Under the pieces are notes generated by a model. The model ran no database searches and was not told the origin of the DNA. It saw only the letters and a list, made by a program, of their open reading frames with translations. A stretch of DNA of 53,830 nt from Bacteroidota bacterium (GTDB lineage: Bacteria > Bacteroidota > Ignavibacteria > UBA10030 > BY39): contig JAUXOG010000060.1 of the NCBI GenBank assembly GCA_030682385.1, positions 1 to 53,830 of the forward strand. Reading direction: 5' to 3'. Of this stretch, positions 8,016 to 17,425 are shown piece by piece (positions within the stretch are counted from its first letter, which is position 1; every line of letters starts with the position of its first letter). Made by a program: the position numbers and the translations under genes.

Positions 8016-11000
8016 CTATTTTATTACAGCTATCTTACCGTATTGAACACCAACTTCGGGTGCATCGACTACATAAAAGTAAACCCCGAAAGCTACATCC
8101 AAATTCTCTTTTGTCCGCAATTCCCAAGTTACTTCACCCTCAAACATATTTCCGCTATGATAAAGTGTGCGGATGTGTTCGCCCCGTGACGTATAAATTT
8201 CGATTTTAGAATTTACCGGAACATTAGTGAATGTGATTTTACGTTCACCCCTGCCTGTAACGCCTGTGGGTAAAGGTTGTTCCTGTGTTGTTGCCGATAC
8301 ATAAGGATTGGGAACGACCTTAACTTTTTTAATTTCAGATTTTGCTTTTTGAACGTTAATTTTTGCTCCAGTTACCGAAAATTCGAACTCATCAATTTGA
8401 CTGAATGGTTTTTGAATTCTTATGATAAATCTATCACCTGCAGTAGGTCGATGGAAAATTGAATCTTTTCCATAGAAAGAAATCATCCAAGTTATTGTTT
8501 CTTTGGATAATGAGTCAAGAATGACAATGTAATCATTATTAGATAATGTATCATTAATTTGTCCAGGATAATAAGGTTCTTTAAATCCATATTTGATCTC
8601 TTTCTTATTTTGAGGATCTGTAATATTGAAAATTTTGAAATTAGTCTTTTTTGCTGGAAAACTTGTTCCAGTAAGAGTGGAGAGTGATGTTGACCACTGT
8701 TCATAAGTATCGAAAAAAACGATTTCGTAGTCAAAGGGTGTTGCCACTCCTTTAATGTTTCGTGGATTCGTTTTGTCGTATAATCTGATATCGTAAGTAA
8801 GTACATTGGCGATGCTTTTGTCTAACCAGCCTGATTGTGAAGAATCATATTTAATTTCCCATTTATTCCTGAAATCAAGCGTAACTCCATCAAAAATATC
8901 ACTGTCCTTTACTTCGGGCAAATATGGTGTTCTGTGCATGTACGGACTTTTGTTAATTACAGTTATTGGTGCCGAAGGATTTGTGTTATTCACAACCTGA
9001 TAGTAAGAAGTTATGGGAATCATTTCTTCGTTATCGCGATGATCAATATTCGGTTCACCGACATCCGGCTTTCCGTTGCCCTGTGTTCCGTCGATATCAA
9101 TTTGCATTGAGTCGCCGTCGGCACCTACATCGTCTCTCCACGCAATAATATTTCCGGCAGTATTCTTTATATGATTTCTCCAATTATTGTTATTATCAAC
9201 ACTGTCCATTGAGGAATCGAAAAATTTTAAGGTGTACTTATTTCCATCTTTTATTTTAGTTGCATCGATAACATTGTAATAAACCGTTCCCTCCGATTGC
9301 CCTTTTGTTTTTGTAAGTTGAATACCCGAAGGAGGCGGCACATAACCGATTGATGGCTTTTGCGGAATTACAAATGCTGTATTTATATCGAGTGTAATTT
9401 TTCCTGTTGCATCGCGGGCAATGAATTTTGTGTTTTCAGAAGGAGGTAAATTTTTCTCAACATCGCCTCTATCGTAAGCTACTACAGCATAGTAGTAAAT
9501 TTTTCCATTTTGCACAGTGCTATCTACAAACGAGTGTTGAATACCTACATCGGAACCCAAAAAATATTTTACTCCTTTACCAAAATCATTCGGGAAGAAA
9601 CCCGATATTCCATTCTTCAAATCGAATTGTGCCAGCGGTCGATCGAAAAGCGGATTACCTTGCCCGTCCGAAATTACGCGGATATCGTTGAAGTTAGGTT
9701 CTGTCGAACGGTAAATTTTATATCCCTCAAAATCATTTACCTTTAAATCGGAATCAAAAGTTTTTTCTTCAGATGTTCGATCCCAATAAAGAGTAACCTT
9801 TCCGTCGCCCGCAACGACTGTGAGGTTGGGTTTTTCAGGCGGCTTTGCAAAATTATAGTTGTTGGAATAGATTTGCTTCATCGTCCGCAAATTAGAATAG
9901 AGCGATGCCGTATCCAATTGATGACGGGCAGGAGCTTCGCCAAAGAAAAGAGCTAACGAAAACCGTTCGGTTTTTCCGGCGGGTAACGGAAAATAACCTG
10001 AACCATATATAAAGTCGCCGTCTTCACCCCGAATCGCCATATTATTTACAAAGTTTGTTGGGACTTCAAAGAATCCGGGAGCCATCCGTTGCCAGAGGTT
10101 TGCATCATTTGCCATCGAGATGTTGCCAGCAGGAACAAAATATTCGAAACTCGTTAAGCCAATCATATCCGACTCGTCGATATCAGTTGCATCGAAACGT
10201 GGTTCGCCTGCATCGGGTCTGCCGTTGCCTTCGCCCGCGTCGCCGGTGCCGGCAACTCCGTCAGCGCCAACATCGTCGGTTGTAATATCCCAATCGCCGT
10301 CGTTATCAATACCATCATCACGAGCTTCATCAATTAAAATATTTGAAAGCCCGAGTCCTGTAAAATAGTTTTTGTATTTTAATGGATTTAATTTTTCGAA
10401 AAGAATTGTTCCGTCAGCTTTCCTTCGAATTTGTTTGTAGTGGACTTCGAGGTTTTCATCGATCATACCATCGAGGTCATCGTCGAAACCGTTGTTGATA
10501 ATTTCCTTTAATGAATCGCCGGGGGCAACTGAATAAGTTTTTCCTTGTGATACAAAATCTGTTCGTGAGGTTGGCACATCAACGACAGTTCGGGCAAATG
10601 TTTTTTTATCGATCAACACCAATTTGTTAGCAGGAAAATTCGGATTATTACCGGGTGAAAGAGCAGCGACCCGCGGCAAAAAATCAAGCTCCGTGAAAAA
10701 ATCTCCAGAGCCACTTCTTCCATCGCCATCGTTGTCAATTCCGTCATAGGAATTACTTGGACTTTCTAAAAATGCATAACCGACAAAACCGACATCAGTT
10801 GGCGTTGGCTGCCACTTCGGGTTTGCCGATGGGTCGATTGAGAAATTATAATCCCAACTGTAAGTTAAATCTTCTTTAACATCGAAGAAGCTTACATCGT
10901 CGTTCCACTCGGTGCCGTCGATTCCGACATAAGTTCCGACAATCATACCGAATGCAACTTTAGGATAATCGACTTTGCTTTTGTTTGTAATTTCATACAG

Positions 11001-11747
11001 CCAGAAGATTCCGTCTTGGGCAAGAAAATTATTCCATTGCATAGCACGGACTTTTACTTCTAAACCGAGTCCTTTGCGTGTCAGGTCGGCCGAGTCGGGA
11101 ACGAAAATAAAAGATGATGAATCGGCGCTGAATACTTTCCAGTCGGTTGCGTTAAATTCTTCATCGGCATTATCATCCATTTTAAAATATGTTTCCTGAT
11201 CGGAATTCATAACTCCTCTGCCGAAATAGCCATTCCATTGTGCATTACCTTGTGCATCAATCCATGTCGGTTGGTCGGGCCAATATGGGGGCCAAGTATC
11301 GCGAATGTTATTGACAGCGACACTTTTACCCAGTTCGTTCTTGTTTGGGTTTGCATAGCCCGGAATCGGCTCAAATCCCCAAAAAGCGCCTCCGCCAGGG
11401 GGTCCATCGCCTCCACCCGGTCGCGTAACGGGACAAATAACAACAGATGTAAAAGTCGTATCTATAATTGTTCCGTCTCTCCGCTTTTTCTTAACGGGGA
11501 CTTCAACAGCTACAAGTGGCGATACATCTCCGACGTATCCGTTGTCGTCGTATTTCCATGCACCGCGAGGACCGATACCATCGGGTTGAGCAATTACACC
11601 CCAATTGCCAAAAACAGTTTTTACACGGTTGCCGTTAAGCGTTCCTGATTTTCGAAATGTCCGGTCGCCACGCTCTTGTGCCAATAAAATTGAATCGCTT
11701 ATTAAAAATAATAGAAGTATTAATAGTATAATTTTTTTCATATTCAT
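8016..11747 (-). CDS. Very large secreted protein with fibronectin III-like segment and T9SS-like C-terminus
   Basis: About 1243 residues from ATG at 11747 (a TTG at 11762 is possible but has no good ribosome site). A signal peptide (IILLILLLFLISDSILLA) is followed by a large N-terminal region with acidic, probably calcium-binding DGIDNDGDGR-type loops (three similar loops). Around residue 650 a fibronectin III-like domain is visible (KPNLTVVAGDGKVTLYWDR ... GYKIYRS ... YYYAVVAYDRGD). The last 80 residues form a beta domain (KIEIYTSRGEHIRTLYHSG ... GVYFYVVDAPEVG ... GKIAVIK) resembling T9SS/FlgD-like C-terminal domains. The gene sits 8 nt from the PorV-like gene and directly after the TonB receptor. 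It may be the lipid- or receptor-associated surface partner of that receptor, but no known family function is recognised. Confidence 0.75.
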   Translation of the reverse strand: MNMKKIILLILLLFLISDSILLAQERGDRTFRKSGTLNGNRVKTVFGNWGVIAQPDGIGPRGAWKYDDNGYVGDVSPLVAVEVPVKKKRRDGTIIDTTFTSVVICPVTRPGGGDGPPGGGAFWGFEPIPGYANPNKNELGKSVAVNNIRDTWPPYWPDQPTWIDAQGNAQWNGYFGRGVMNSDQETYFKMDDNADEEFNATDWKVFSADSSSFIFVPDSADLTRKGLGLEVKVRAMQWNNFLAQDGIFWLYEITNKSKVDYPKVAFGMIVGTYVGIDGTEWNDDVSFFDVKEDLTYSWDYNFSIDPSANPKWQPTPTDVGFVGYAFLESPSNSYDGIDNDGDGRSGSGDFFTELDFLPRVAALSPGNNPNFPANKLVLIDKKTFARTVVDVPTSRTDFVSQGKTYSVAPGDSLKEIINNGFDDDLDGMIDENLEVHYKQIRRKADGTILFEKLNPLKYKNYFTGLGLSNILIDEARDDGIDNDGDWDITTDDVGADGVAGTGDAGEGNGRPDAGEPRFDATDIDESDMIGLTSFEYFVPAGNISMANDANLWQRMAPGFFEVPTNFVNNMAIRGEDGDFIYGSGYFPLPAGKTERFSLALFFGEAPARHQLDTASLYSNLRTMKQIYSNNYNFAKPPEKPNLTVVAGDGKVTLYWDRTSEEKTFDSDLKVNDFEGYKIYRSTEPNFNDIRVISDGQGNPLFDRPLAQFDLKNGISGFFPNDFGKGVKYFLGSDVGIQHSFVDSTVQNGKIYYYAVVAYDRGDVEKNLPPSENTKFIARDATGKITLDINTAFVIPQKPSIGYVPPPSGIQLTKTKGQSEGTVYYNVIDATKIKDGNKYTLKFFDSSMDSVDNNNNWRNHIKNTAGNIIAWRDDVGADGDSMQIDIDGTQGNGKPDVGEPNIDHRDNEEMIPITSYYQVVNNTNPSAPITVINKSPYMHRTPYLPEVKDSDIFDGVTLDFRNKWEIKYDSSQSGWLDKSIANVLTYDIRLYDKTNPRNIKGVATPFDYEIVFFDTYEQWSTSLSTLTGTSFPAKKTNFKIFNITDPQNKKEIKYGFKEPYYPGQINDTLSNNDYIVILDSLSKETITWMISFYGKDSIFHRPTAGDRFIIRIQKPFSQIDEFEFSVTGAKINVQKAKSEIKKVKVVPNPYVSATTQEQPLPTGVTGRGERKITFTNVPVNSKIEIYTSRGEHIRTLYHSGNMFEGEVTWELRTKENLDVAFGVYFYVVDAPEVGVQYGKIAVIK

Positions 11748-11769
11748 CTTTATTTTATTCAATGTTCAT

Positions 11770-14550
11770 TTAAAAATATATTGAAAGACCTAATTCAACT
11801 GCTCGAGGTTGAGAATAGAAAGTAGGATTTCTAAAATACTCGCCCAAACTATTTACCAACTCGGGTTGTTGATTTAGCCGTGCTTGCTGCTCATAAATCG
11901 TGAAGTCGGCTCTGCCTGTATCGGTATAAACATTTATTTCATTCTTAGTATCAAACAGATTAGTTATGCGTGTGAAGATATTGAATCGCAAAGCATCAAT
12001 TGCAAAATCTTTGAAGCCGCGAAAATCTACATTCATATAATAGGGCTTTATTTCGCTGTTGATAAGCAGCACGCCAATGTCGGCTGATTGCGGCGGAGTA
12101 TATGGAGTGCCGCTTCCTAATTGAATGATGAAACTAACGCCCCAATTGTTTGGAACGTTATAGTTCACTGTCGTATTCATAGTGTGGCGTTGATCCCAAT
12201 CTAAAGCGACTAACTGAGTTTCAGGAAGTCGTCCGCCCGCAATTGCATTTCGTGTGGACGACGGGTCGCTCGAGTTTCCTTTAGCAATCTGATAAGTGTA
12301 ATCGAGTGTTGCTGAAAGTCCTTGTGTGAATCTCTGATTTAGTGAAACGATAATTCCTCGCACAAAACCGAAATCGCTGTTCACATACTTACTGTATTTT
12401 GCCGAACCGCCGAAAATAAAAATTTCTTCAGCGCGTGTGCCTGCTAAATTCCTGATGTCACGAACGTAACCAGTCAAAAACAAACTCAAATTATCTGTCA
12501 ACTGTTGTTGAACTCCTATTTCGTAACTCACAGTTTGTTGCGGGTTCAAGTCGGCGTTTCCAACGACTCCGATGTTGCCCGTCCCGGTTCCTAATTTGAA
12601 GTAAGGATTCTGATACAATAAATCGAACGCCGGTAATTGGAAAAAATACCCGTACGAAAAGTGGATATTACCTCTATCGGTAATCGGGAAAGCAACACCA
12701 ATTCTCGGACTGTATTGGAATTTAGCCGATGGACGTTTGTACCAATAAGCCATTCGTTCAGCCAAAGTTTTAGCCGGCTCATCTTCCTGCTTAATCCCAT
12801 CACCATTGTAATCGTGAAAGCGGTTCGACGGTTTTAGAGGGTCAAAAACATTCGGGTCGGATTCGTCCGACAAAATCCAGCCATCAGACGTGAAATAATC
12901 AGCCCTGATACCAACATTAACAATCATATCCTGGAATTCCATTTTATCCTGAATGTAAGCAGAAAGTTCGATTGGTTTTCGTTTATAATAATTGTATGAA
13001 TATCCCGAAATATCCCCTATTCTCGTTTGAATGAACGGATTATTATCGTCTTTATCGGTGTTTGGGCTTCGGCTCAAATCGCCGTCCGACGGAATTAAGT
13101 TAATGTCCTCGTAGCCAATCTGATGCTGTCTGTATTCCGCACCGAATTTAATCAGATGCGTATGTATAACTTGCGAAGTGAGATCGACCTTTCCGGTCCA
13201 GGTTTCAGTGAAGCGGCGGAAATGCTGCAAGTTACCACCACCGGTTCTGAAACTATAAGGTGGCTGTTGACCGTTCAGGTTTGGATGTATATATCGCGGG
13301 TCGTGTATGTTTTCATATTGATAATGCTGATAAGTTTTGAAAAAATTAGAAATGCCGACAGTATAAAAAGTTGAACTTGATAACGAATGTGTAAGTGTTG
13401 ATATGTTTGAATACCCGTTACGGAATCGATTTAAGTTTCCATCCGGATTGTATTTTAAAGAAAAATCAAAATCCTGATATTTCACTTTATCTAAAAAATA
13501 ACTGTGAGTAAATTTTAGTGTTGGAAGAATATTTACCGAAGTTTTGAATTGGAAATATTTTTTTTCGTTCCAGTTCATCGGAATTATTTTTCCGTCTCCC
13601 GATTTATTAATTATCCATTTTGTGATATCGGGGTCGGAATTTTTTGTAATGTCGGATGGATTGTATTTTCGGACCCCCGACAACCAGCCGGCGTTATAAT
13701 AATATCTTGCATTCGTGTAGAAAAATATTTTATCTCTAAAAACGGGACCGCTAAAACTTCCTTCAAAATTTCGAATCGAGTAAGCATTAATTTTATCTAT
13801 TCCAAAAAATATATCTTTGTGTGAACTTAAATTGTCGCCGATATACGTAGTAAACGAGCCGCCGAATTTATTCCCTCCATCTTTCGTACTGATATTCACG
13901 ATACCCGACATTGCCTGTCCGTATTCAGCATTAAAAGCGCCGCTTATCAGTTGCAGTTCCTGAATCGCATCTTTACCAACTTCAATTACTACTCCGCCGT
14001 CGTAAACGTCGGTTACCGGAACGCCATCGACCCAGTAAGCAGTTTCACCGCTGCGCCCGCCTCGTATATGTCCAGCCATTACACCGGCTTGTAAGTTAAC
14101 CAGTTGAGTGAATTCACGAATCGGTAATGCCCGTATTGCTTCGGCGTTCACAATAGATGTTGATGCAGTTAAATCTTTCTGAACCATCGGGCGATCGGCA
14201 GTAATAATAACTTCCTGAATTTCGAGGACAGTTTCGCTCAATGTAAAATCCTGTTTTGTTGTTAAATCTATCTGAACTAAAATGTTCTTAACAGTTACAG
14301 GGTTATAACCTAAGAGCGATGCTTTTAAGATATATGTGCCGGGGGGAATATTCAGAATGGTGTAATTACCATCAATATCGGATACCGCACCGTATGTTGT
14401 GCCCTCGATAATGATATTAACACCGATAAGAGGTTCGTTCGATTTGGAGTCATATATTCTACCGGAAAATTTACCCGTATTACCGGCAAAAAGAGTCAGA
14501 GTGAATAAAAAAACTAAAAAAGAGTTAAAAAGTAATATTTTTATTTTCAT
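11770..14550 (-). CDS. TonB-dependent receptor with carboxypeptidase-like regulatory N-domain
   Basis: 926 residues. A signal peptide (LLFNSFLVFLFTLTLFA) is followed by a CarboxypepD_reg-like beta sandwich (about 27-110; GRIYDSKSNEPLIGVNI, DGNYTILNIPPGTY). A TonB-box-like stretch (EVIITADRPMV) precedes the plug domain (GETAYWVDGVPVTD, FNAEYGQAMSGIVNISTKDG), and a long beta barrel ends in Phe (LGLSIYF). It should import a ligand across the outer membrane using TonB energy. As first gene of the glucan-degradation operon it most plausibly takes up malto-oligosaccharides released by the amylases, although no SusD homologue is present. A GAGGAGATG ribosome site and a likely promoter precede it. 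Confidence 0.92.
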   Translation of the reverse strand: MKIKILLFNSFLVFLFTLTLFAGNTGKFSGRIYDSKSNEPLIGVNIIIEGTTYGAVSDIDGNYTILNIPPGTYILKASLLGYNPVTVKNILVQIDLTTKQDFTLSETVLEIQEVIITADRPMVQKDLTASTSIVNAEAIRALPIREFTQLVNLQAGVMAGHIRGGRSGETAYWVDGVPVTDVYDGGVVIEVGKDAIQELQLISGAFNAEYGQAMSGIVNISTKDGGNKFGGSFTTYIGDNLSSHKDIFFGIDKINAYSIRNFEGSFSGPVFRDKIFFYTNARYYYNAGWLSGVRKYNPSDITKNSDPDITKWIINKSGDGKIIPMNWNEKKYFQFKTSVNILPTLKFTHSYFLDKVKYQDFDFSLKYNPDGNLNRFRNGYSNISTLTHSLSSSTFYTVGISNFFKTYQHYQYENIHDPRYIHPNLNGQQPPYSFRTGGGNLQHFRRFTETWTGKVDLTSQVIHTHLIKFGAEYRQHQIGYEDINLIPSDGDLSRSPNTDKDDNNPFIQTRIGDISGYSYNYYKRKPIELSAYIQDKMEFQDMIVNVGIRADYFTSDGWILSDESDPNVFDPLKPSNRFHDYNGDGIKQEDEPAKTLAERMAYWYKRPSAKFQYSPRIGVAFPITDRGNIHFSYGYFFQLPAFDLLYQNPYFKLGTGTGNIGVVGNADLNPQQTVSYEIGVQQQLTDNLSLFLTGYVRDIRNLAGTRAEEIFIFGGSAKYSKYVNSDFGFVRGIIVSLNQRFTQGLSATLDYTYQIAKGNSSDPSSTRNAIAGGRLPETQLVALDWDQRHTMNTTVNYNVPNNWGVSFIIQLGSGTPYTPPQSADIGVLLINSEIKPYYMNVDFRGFKDFAIDALRFNIFTRITNLFDTKNEINVYTDTGRADFTIYEQQARLNQQPELVNSLGEYFRNPTFYSQPRAVELGLSIYF

Positions 14551-14596
14551 TTAAAACATCTCCTCGAAACAAAGCATTTATTTAATAATTATTACG

Positions 14597-14631
14597 CAAA
14601 AAAAATACAACAGTTTACAGTAAAAGTCAAA
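14597..14631 (-). promoter_or_regulatory. Possible Bacteroidota-type promoter for the glucan operon
   Basis: On the minus strand TTTG (14631-14628) is followed after 20 nt by TATTTTTTTTG (14607-14597). This resembles the -33 TTTG / -7 TAnnTTTG pattern but has extra T residues. The site lies about 50-80 nt before the receptor start, in the divergent gap shared with rpmH. Confidence 0.35.
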
Positions 14632-14762
14632 TTTTTGCTTCTTTGGTTTTATGACTAAATATGATTATCTTATGTCCAAATAAATACAGCATATTTAAGA
14701 ATTTATCTGGGATTGTCTGGAAGCAATCTTTTTTTTTGTCAATTTTATAGAAGGAAAGTATA

Positions 14763-14909
14763 ATGAAACGAACATTTCAACCGAGCAACCGAAAAAGAAA
14801 AAACGTTCACGGTTTCAGAGAAAGAATGAAAACTAAATCAGGACGTGAGGTTTTATCACGCAGACGCGCCAAAGGCAGAAAGAAACTAACCGTAAGCGAC
14901 GAAGGTTAG
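14763..14909 (+). CDS. rpmH: 50S ribosomal protein L34
   Basis: 48 residues, very basic: [20 protein letters not shown], then [20 protein letters not shown]. This is the full L34 signature with a short acidic C-terminal tail (TVSDEG) beyond the usual 44-46 residues. It is a structural protein of the large ribosomal subunit. A GAAGGAAAG ribosome site precedes the ATG. rnpA begins 7 nt after its stop, the usual arrangement. In many bacteria dnaA lies just upstream; here a TonB receptor gene diverges instead. Confidence 0.97.
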   Translation: MKRTFQPSNRKRKNVHGFRERMKTKSGREVLSRRRAKGRKKLTVSDEG

Positions 14910-14916
14910 TCATTAT

Positions 14917-15327
14917 TTGAGATATACTTTACGCAAATCAGAAATTCTGCGCGGAGGTAATAGTTTCTGGAAAGTGATTTCAGCGGGGAATAAAATTATT
15001 GAAAAGAATATAATTTGCTATTTTCTGATTGAAGAAGCTGTTGCGGCTGAACAATGTAAAGTGCGGATAGGCTTTACAACAAATAAAAAAATCAAAGGCG
15101 CCGTTCTCCGAAATAGATTAAAGCGCCTGATGCGCGAAAGTTATCGGTTAAATAAACATATACTCGACATAGATTCATCAAAAAAGATAGCTCTCTCGGC
15201 AGTATTTATTTTCGGAAAAAAAAACACGCTGCCCGAAAAAAATATCGAGTTCAATATTGCGAACGAAGATATTATGAATATACTCAAGAAGTTGAAGATT
15301 ATGATTATGAATAGGATAGTTGGATGA
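14917..15327 (+). CDS. rnpA: Ribonuclease P protein component
   Basis: 136 residues. The protein assists the catalytic RNA of RNase P in removing 5' leaders from pre-tRNAs. It shows the family's N-terminal [10 protein letters not shown] segment, a central beta region ([20 protein letters not shown]) and the hallmark basic helix [13 protein letters not shown]. The start is TTG at 14917 (no ATG is available upstream of the conserved start of the domain). The gene overlaps yidD by 4 nt (ATGA at 15324-15327), so the two are translationally coupled. Confidence 0.93.
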   Translation: MRYTLRKSEILRGGNSFWKVISAGNKIIEKNIICYFLIEEAVAAEQCKVRIGFTTNKKIKGAVLRNRLKRLMRESYRLNKHILDIDSSKKIALSAVFIFGKKNTLPEKNIEFNIANEDIMNILKKLKIMIMNRIVG

Positions 15328-15557
15328 ATGTTTTAGCAATATATGTAATCAAATTTTACAGGTTAGTCATCTCGCCACTGTTGCCGCCTAACACTTGCCG
15401 CTTTTACCCAACGTGTTCGGAATATGCTTTGGGGGCTTACCAGGAATTTGGTTTCTTTAAAGCAAGTTGGCTTGCAATTCGACGCATCTCGAAATGTCAT
15501 CCGTTGCATGAAGGCGGATACGACCCGGTACCTAATAAAAAAGAGAATAATATTTAA
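15324..15557 (+). CDS. yidD: Membrane protein insertion efficiency factor YidD
   Basis: 77 residues. It shows the full YidD pattern: an amphipathic N-terminus ([17 protein letters not shown]), the cysteine cluster [13 protein letters not shown], and [18 protein letters not shown]. The family lies at the inner membrane and helps YidC-dependent insertion. The start overlaps the rnpA stop and yidC follows 9 nt later, giving the conserved rpmH-rnpA-yidD-yidC order. Confidence 0.95.
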   Translation: MNVLAIYVIKFYRLVISPLLPPNTCRFYPTCSEYALGAYQEFGFFKASWLAIRRISKCHPLHEGGYDPVPNKKENNI

Positions 15558-15566
15558 GGAGTATAA

Positions 15567-17357
15567 ATGGACAGGAACAGTGTAATAGGATTTGTATTAA
15601 TCGGAGTAGTTTTACTTGTATGGATGTATTATAATACTCCCAAACCGTCCGATATAAAAAAAACCGCAGCCGATACAACCGAACAAATACAAAAATCGAA
15701 TATTGAAAAAAACCGAACAATTCCATCTCCCGAAGAAAAACCTATTGCCGATACTGCCGGTATGTTCGGTAAATATTTTGCTGCTTTCAAAACCGGTACT
15801 GAAAAAATAATCATTATTGAAACAGATAATTATACTGCCGAGATTACAACGAAAGGCGGGTTGATTAGAAAATGGGAACTTAAAAAATATAAAACATGGG
15901 ATAAGCTTCCTGTTCAGTTAGTTGATTTCGATAAAGGGGGCGATTTTAGTTTACTATTCAATTCGTCGGATGGAAAATTAATCAATACTCGAAATTTATT
16001 TTTTGCATCAAATTATAAAGCTTGGGATAAAATCGTACTTCAAAACGATGCGACTTTTAAAGTAATACTAAACCTGTCTCTCGAAGGAAATCGGAGAATT
16101 GAAAAACATATAACCTTCAAGAATAACTCTTATTCCGTCGATGTCGATTACAAACTTGTTCGTTTGGAACCGGTCATCGCCAATTTTGAATATCAGGTTA
16201 TTTGGGAAAACGGTATTCGCTATGCCGAACACAATAGCGCCGATGAATCGCGTAACGCATTAGCGTTTGCATACTCGGGCGGCGAGTTAGCCGAATTGGA
16301 TGCAACTACCGAAGAAGTAAGTAAAACAAATATTAGCGGCAAAACAGACTGGATTGCATTGCGAACAAAATATTTTACCGTGGCTATAATATCGAAAGAT
16401 CAGAAAAGCACCGGCGCATATTTAGAAGGTACGCACCGGAAGATGCCTAATCTTGGCTTAAAAGAAGATTACAGCATTGCAATGAAAATGCCTTACCACG
16501 ATACACGCGATTCGCTTGCGTCGTTCATATTATTTCTTGGTCCTCTCGATTATAATATTCTTAAAGAATACGAGGTCGGGCTGGAGGAAGTACTTAGTTT
16601 AGGTCTGGCTTGGCTGATTCGTCCAATCTCTGTTTATCTCATTATTCCCCTGCTGGAATTTTTGCATTCCTTTATTCCTAATTACGGTTTGGTGATAATT
16701 ATTTTCTCAATCATTATCAAACTATTGCTGCATCCTCTCTCGAAGGCAAGTTTGAAATCGATGCAAAGAATGCAGGCGCTCCAGCCAATGATTGAGGAAG
16801 TCAGAACCAAGTATAAAGAAGATCCACAAAAAATGAATCAATCAATCATGCGGCTTTACAAGGAGTATGGTGTTAATCCTGCGGGTGGATGCCTCCCCCT
16901 TCTTTTACAAATGCCAATACTGTTTGCTTTGTTCACAGTCTTCGGTTCTGCTATCGCACTTCGTCAGGCTAATTTTATATGGTGGATAACCGACCTTTCA
17001 ATCCCCGACACAATAGTTACGCTTCCGTTCGTTATCCCGATGTTAGGCATTCAAGAAGTCAGCGGACTTGCTCTTGCGATGGGTATAACTATGTTTATTC
17101 AGCAAAAAATGACCATCAAAGATCCACGACAAAAAATGATGGTTTGGTTAATGCCGATTATGCTTACACTACTATTTAATTTCTTCCCATCCGGATTGAA
17201 CTTGTATTATTTTATGTTCAATCTGCTTTCAATTGTTCAGCAAATATACGTAACAAAAAAACATAAAAATGAACCGCTCCGAAAAGTAGAACCCAAGAAA
17301 AAAGGGGGCGGACTGATTGGCAAACTTTCTCAGAATATGCCAAAAATGAAAAAATAA
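15567..17357 (+). CDS. yidC: Membrane protein insertase YidC
   Basis: 596 residues, the long Gram-negative form. It has an N-terminal membrane anchor (VIGFVLIGVVLLVWMYY), then a large periplasmic beta-sandwich domain (about 60-340), then the conserved 60-kDa inner-membrane core from about residue 350. The core contains LVIIIFSIIIKLLLHPLSKA, the amphipathic MQALQPMIEEVRTKYKEDP helix, NPAGGCLPLLLQMPILFALF and several further helices, and the protein ends in a basic tail (KKHKNEPLRKVEPKKKGGG). It inserts membrane proteins with or without SecYEG. A GGAG ribosome site precedes the start, and a terminator follows. Confidence 0.97.
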   Translation: MDRNSVIGFVLIGVVLLVWMYYNTPKPSDIKKTAADTTEQIQKSNIEKNRTIPSPEEKPIADTAGMFGKYFAAFKTGTEKIIIIETDNYTAEITTKGGLIRKWELKKYKTWDKLPVQLVDFDKGGDFSLLFNSSDGKLINTRNLFFASNYKAWDKIVLQNDATFKVILNLSLEGNRRIEKHITFKNNSYSVDVDYKLVRLEPVIANFEYQVIWENGIRYAEHNSADESRNALAFAYSGGELAELDATTEEVSKTNISGKTDWIALRTKYFTVAIISKDQKSTGAYLEGTHRKMPNLGLKEDYSIAMKMPYHDTRDSLASFILFLGPLDYNILKEYEVGLEEVLSLGLAWLIRPISVYLIIPLLEFLHSFIPNYGLVIIIFSIIIKLLLHPLSKASLKSMQRMQALQPMIEEVRTKYKEDPQKMNQSIMRLYKEYGVNPAGGCLPLLLQMPILFALFTVFGSAIALRQANFIWWITDLSIPDTIVTLPFVIPMLGIQEVSGLALAMGITMFIQQKMTIKDPRQKMMVWLMPIMLTLLFNFFPSGLNLYYFMFNLLSIVQQIYVTKKHKNEPLRKVEPKKKGGGLIGKLSQNMPKMKK

Positions 17358-17371
17358 TTTGCGTACTAAAA

Positions 17372-17404
17372 AAATGCCGGACTTATGATTGAGTCCGGTA
17401 TTTT
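17372..17404 (+). terminator. Intrinsic terminator after yidC
   Basis: AAATGCCGGACT pairs with AGTCCGGTATTT (one G-T pair) around an 8-nt loop, followed by a T-rich stretch. It lies 14 nt past the yidC stop and ends the rpmH-yidC operon. Confidence 0.75.
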
Positions 17405-17425
17405 CACTTTACACACTAATAACGA

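Noticed and set aside
11238-11648. 136-aa frame on the plus strand opposite the large secreted protein
   Set aside because: It is antisense to a conserved coding region, shows no domain, and its cysteine-rich composition is typical of an antisense shadow.
14551-14762. Replication origin upstream of rpmH
   Set aside because: No cluster of DnaA boxes (TTATnCACA) was seen and dnaA is absent; only promoters are supported.
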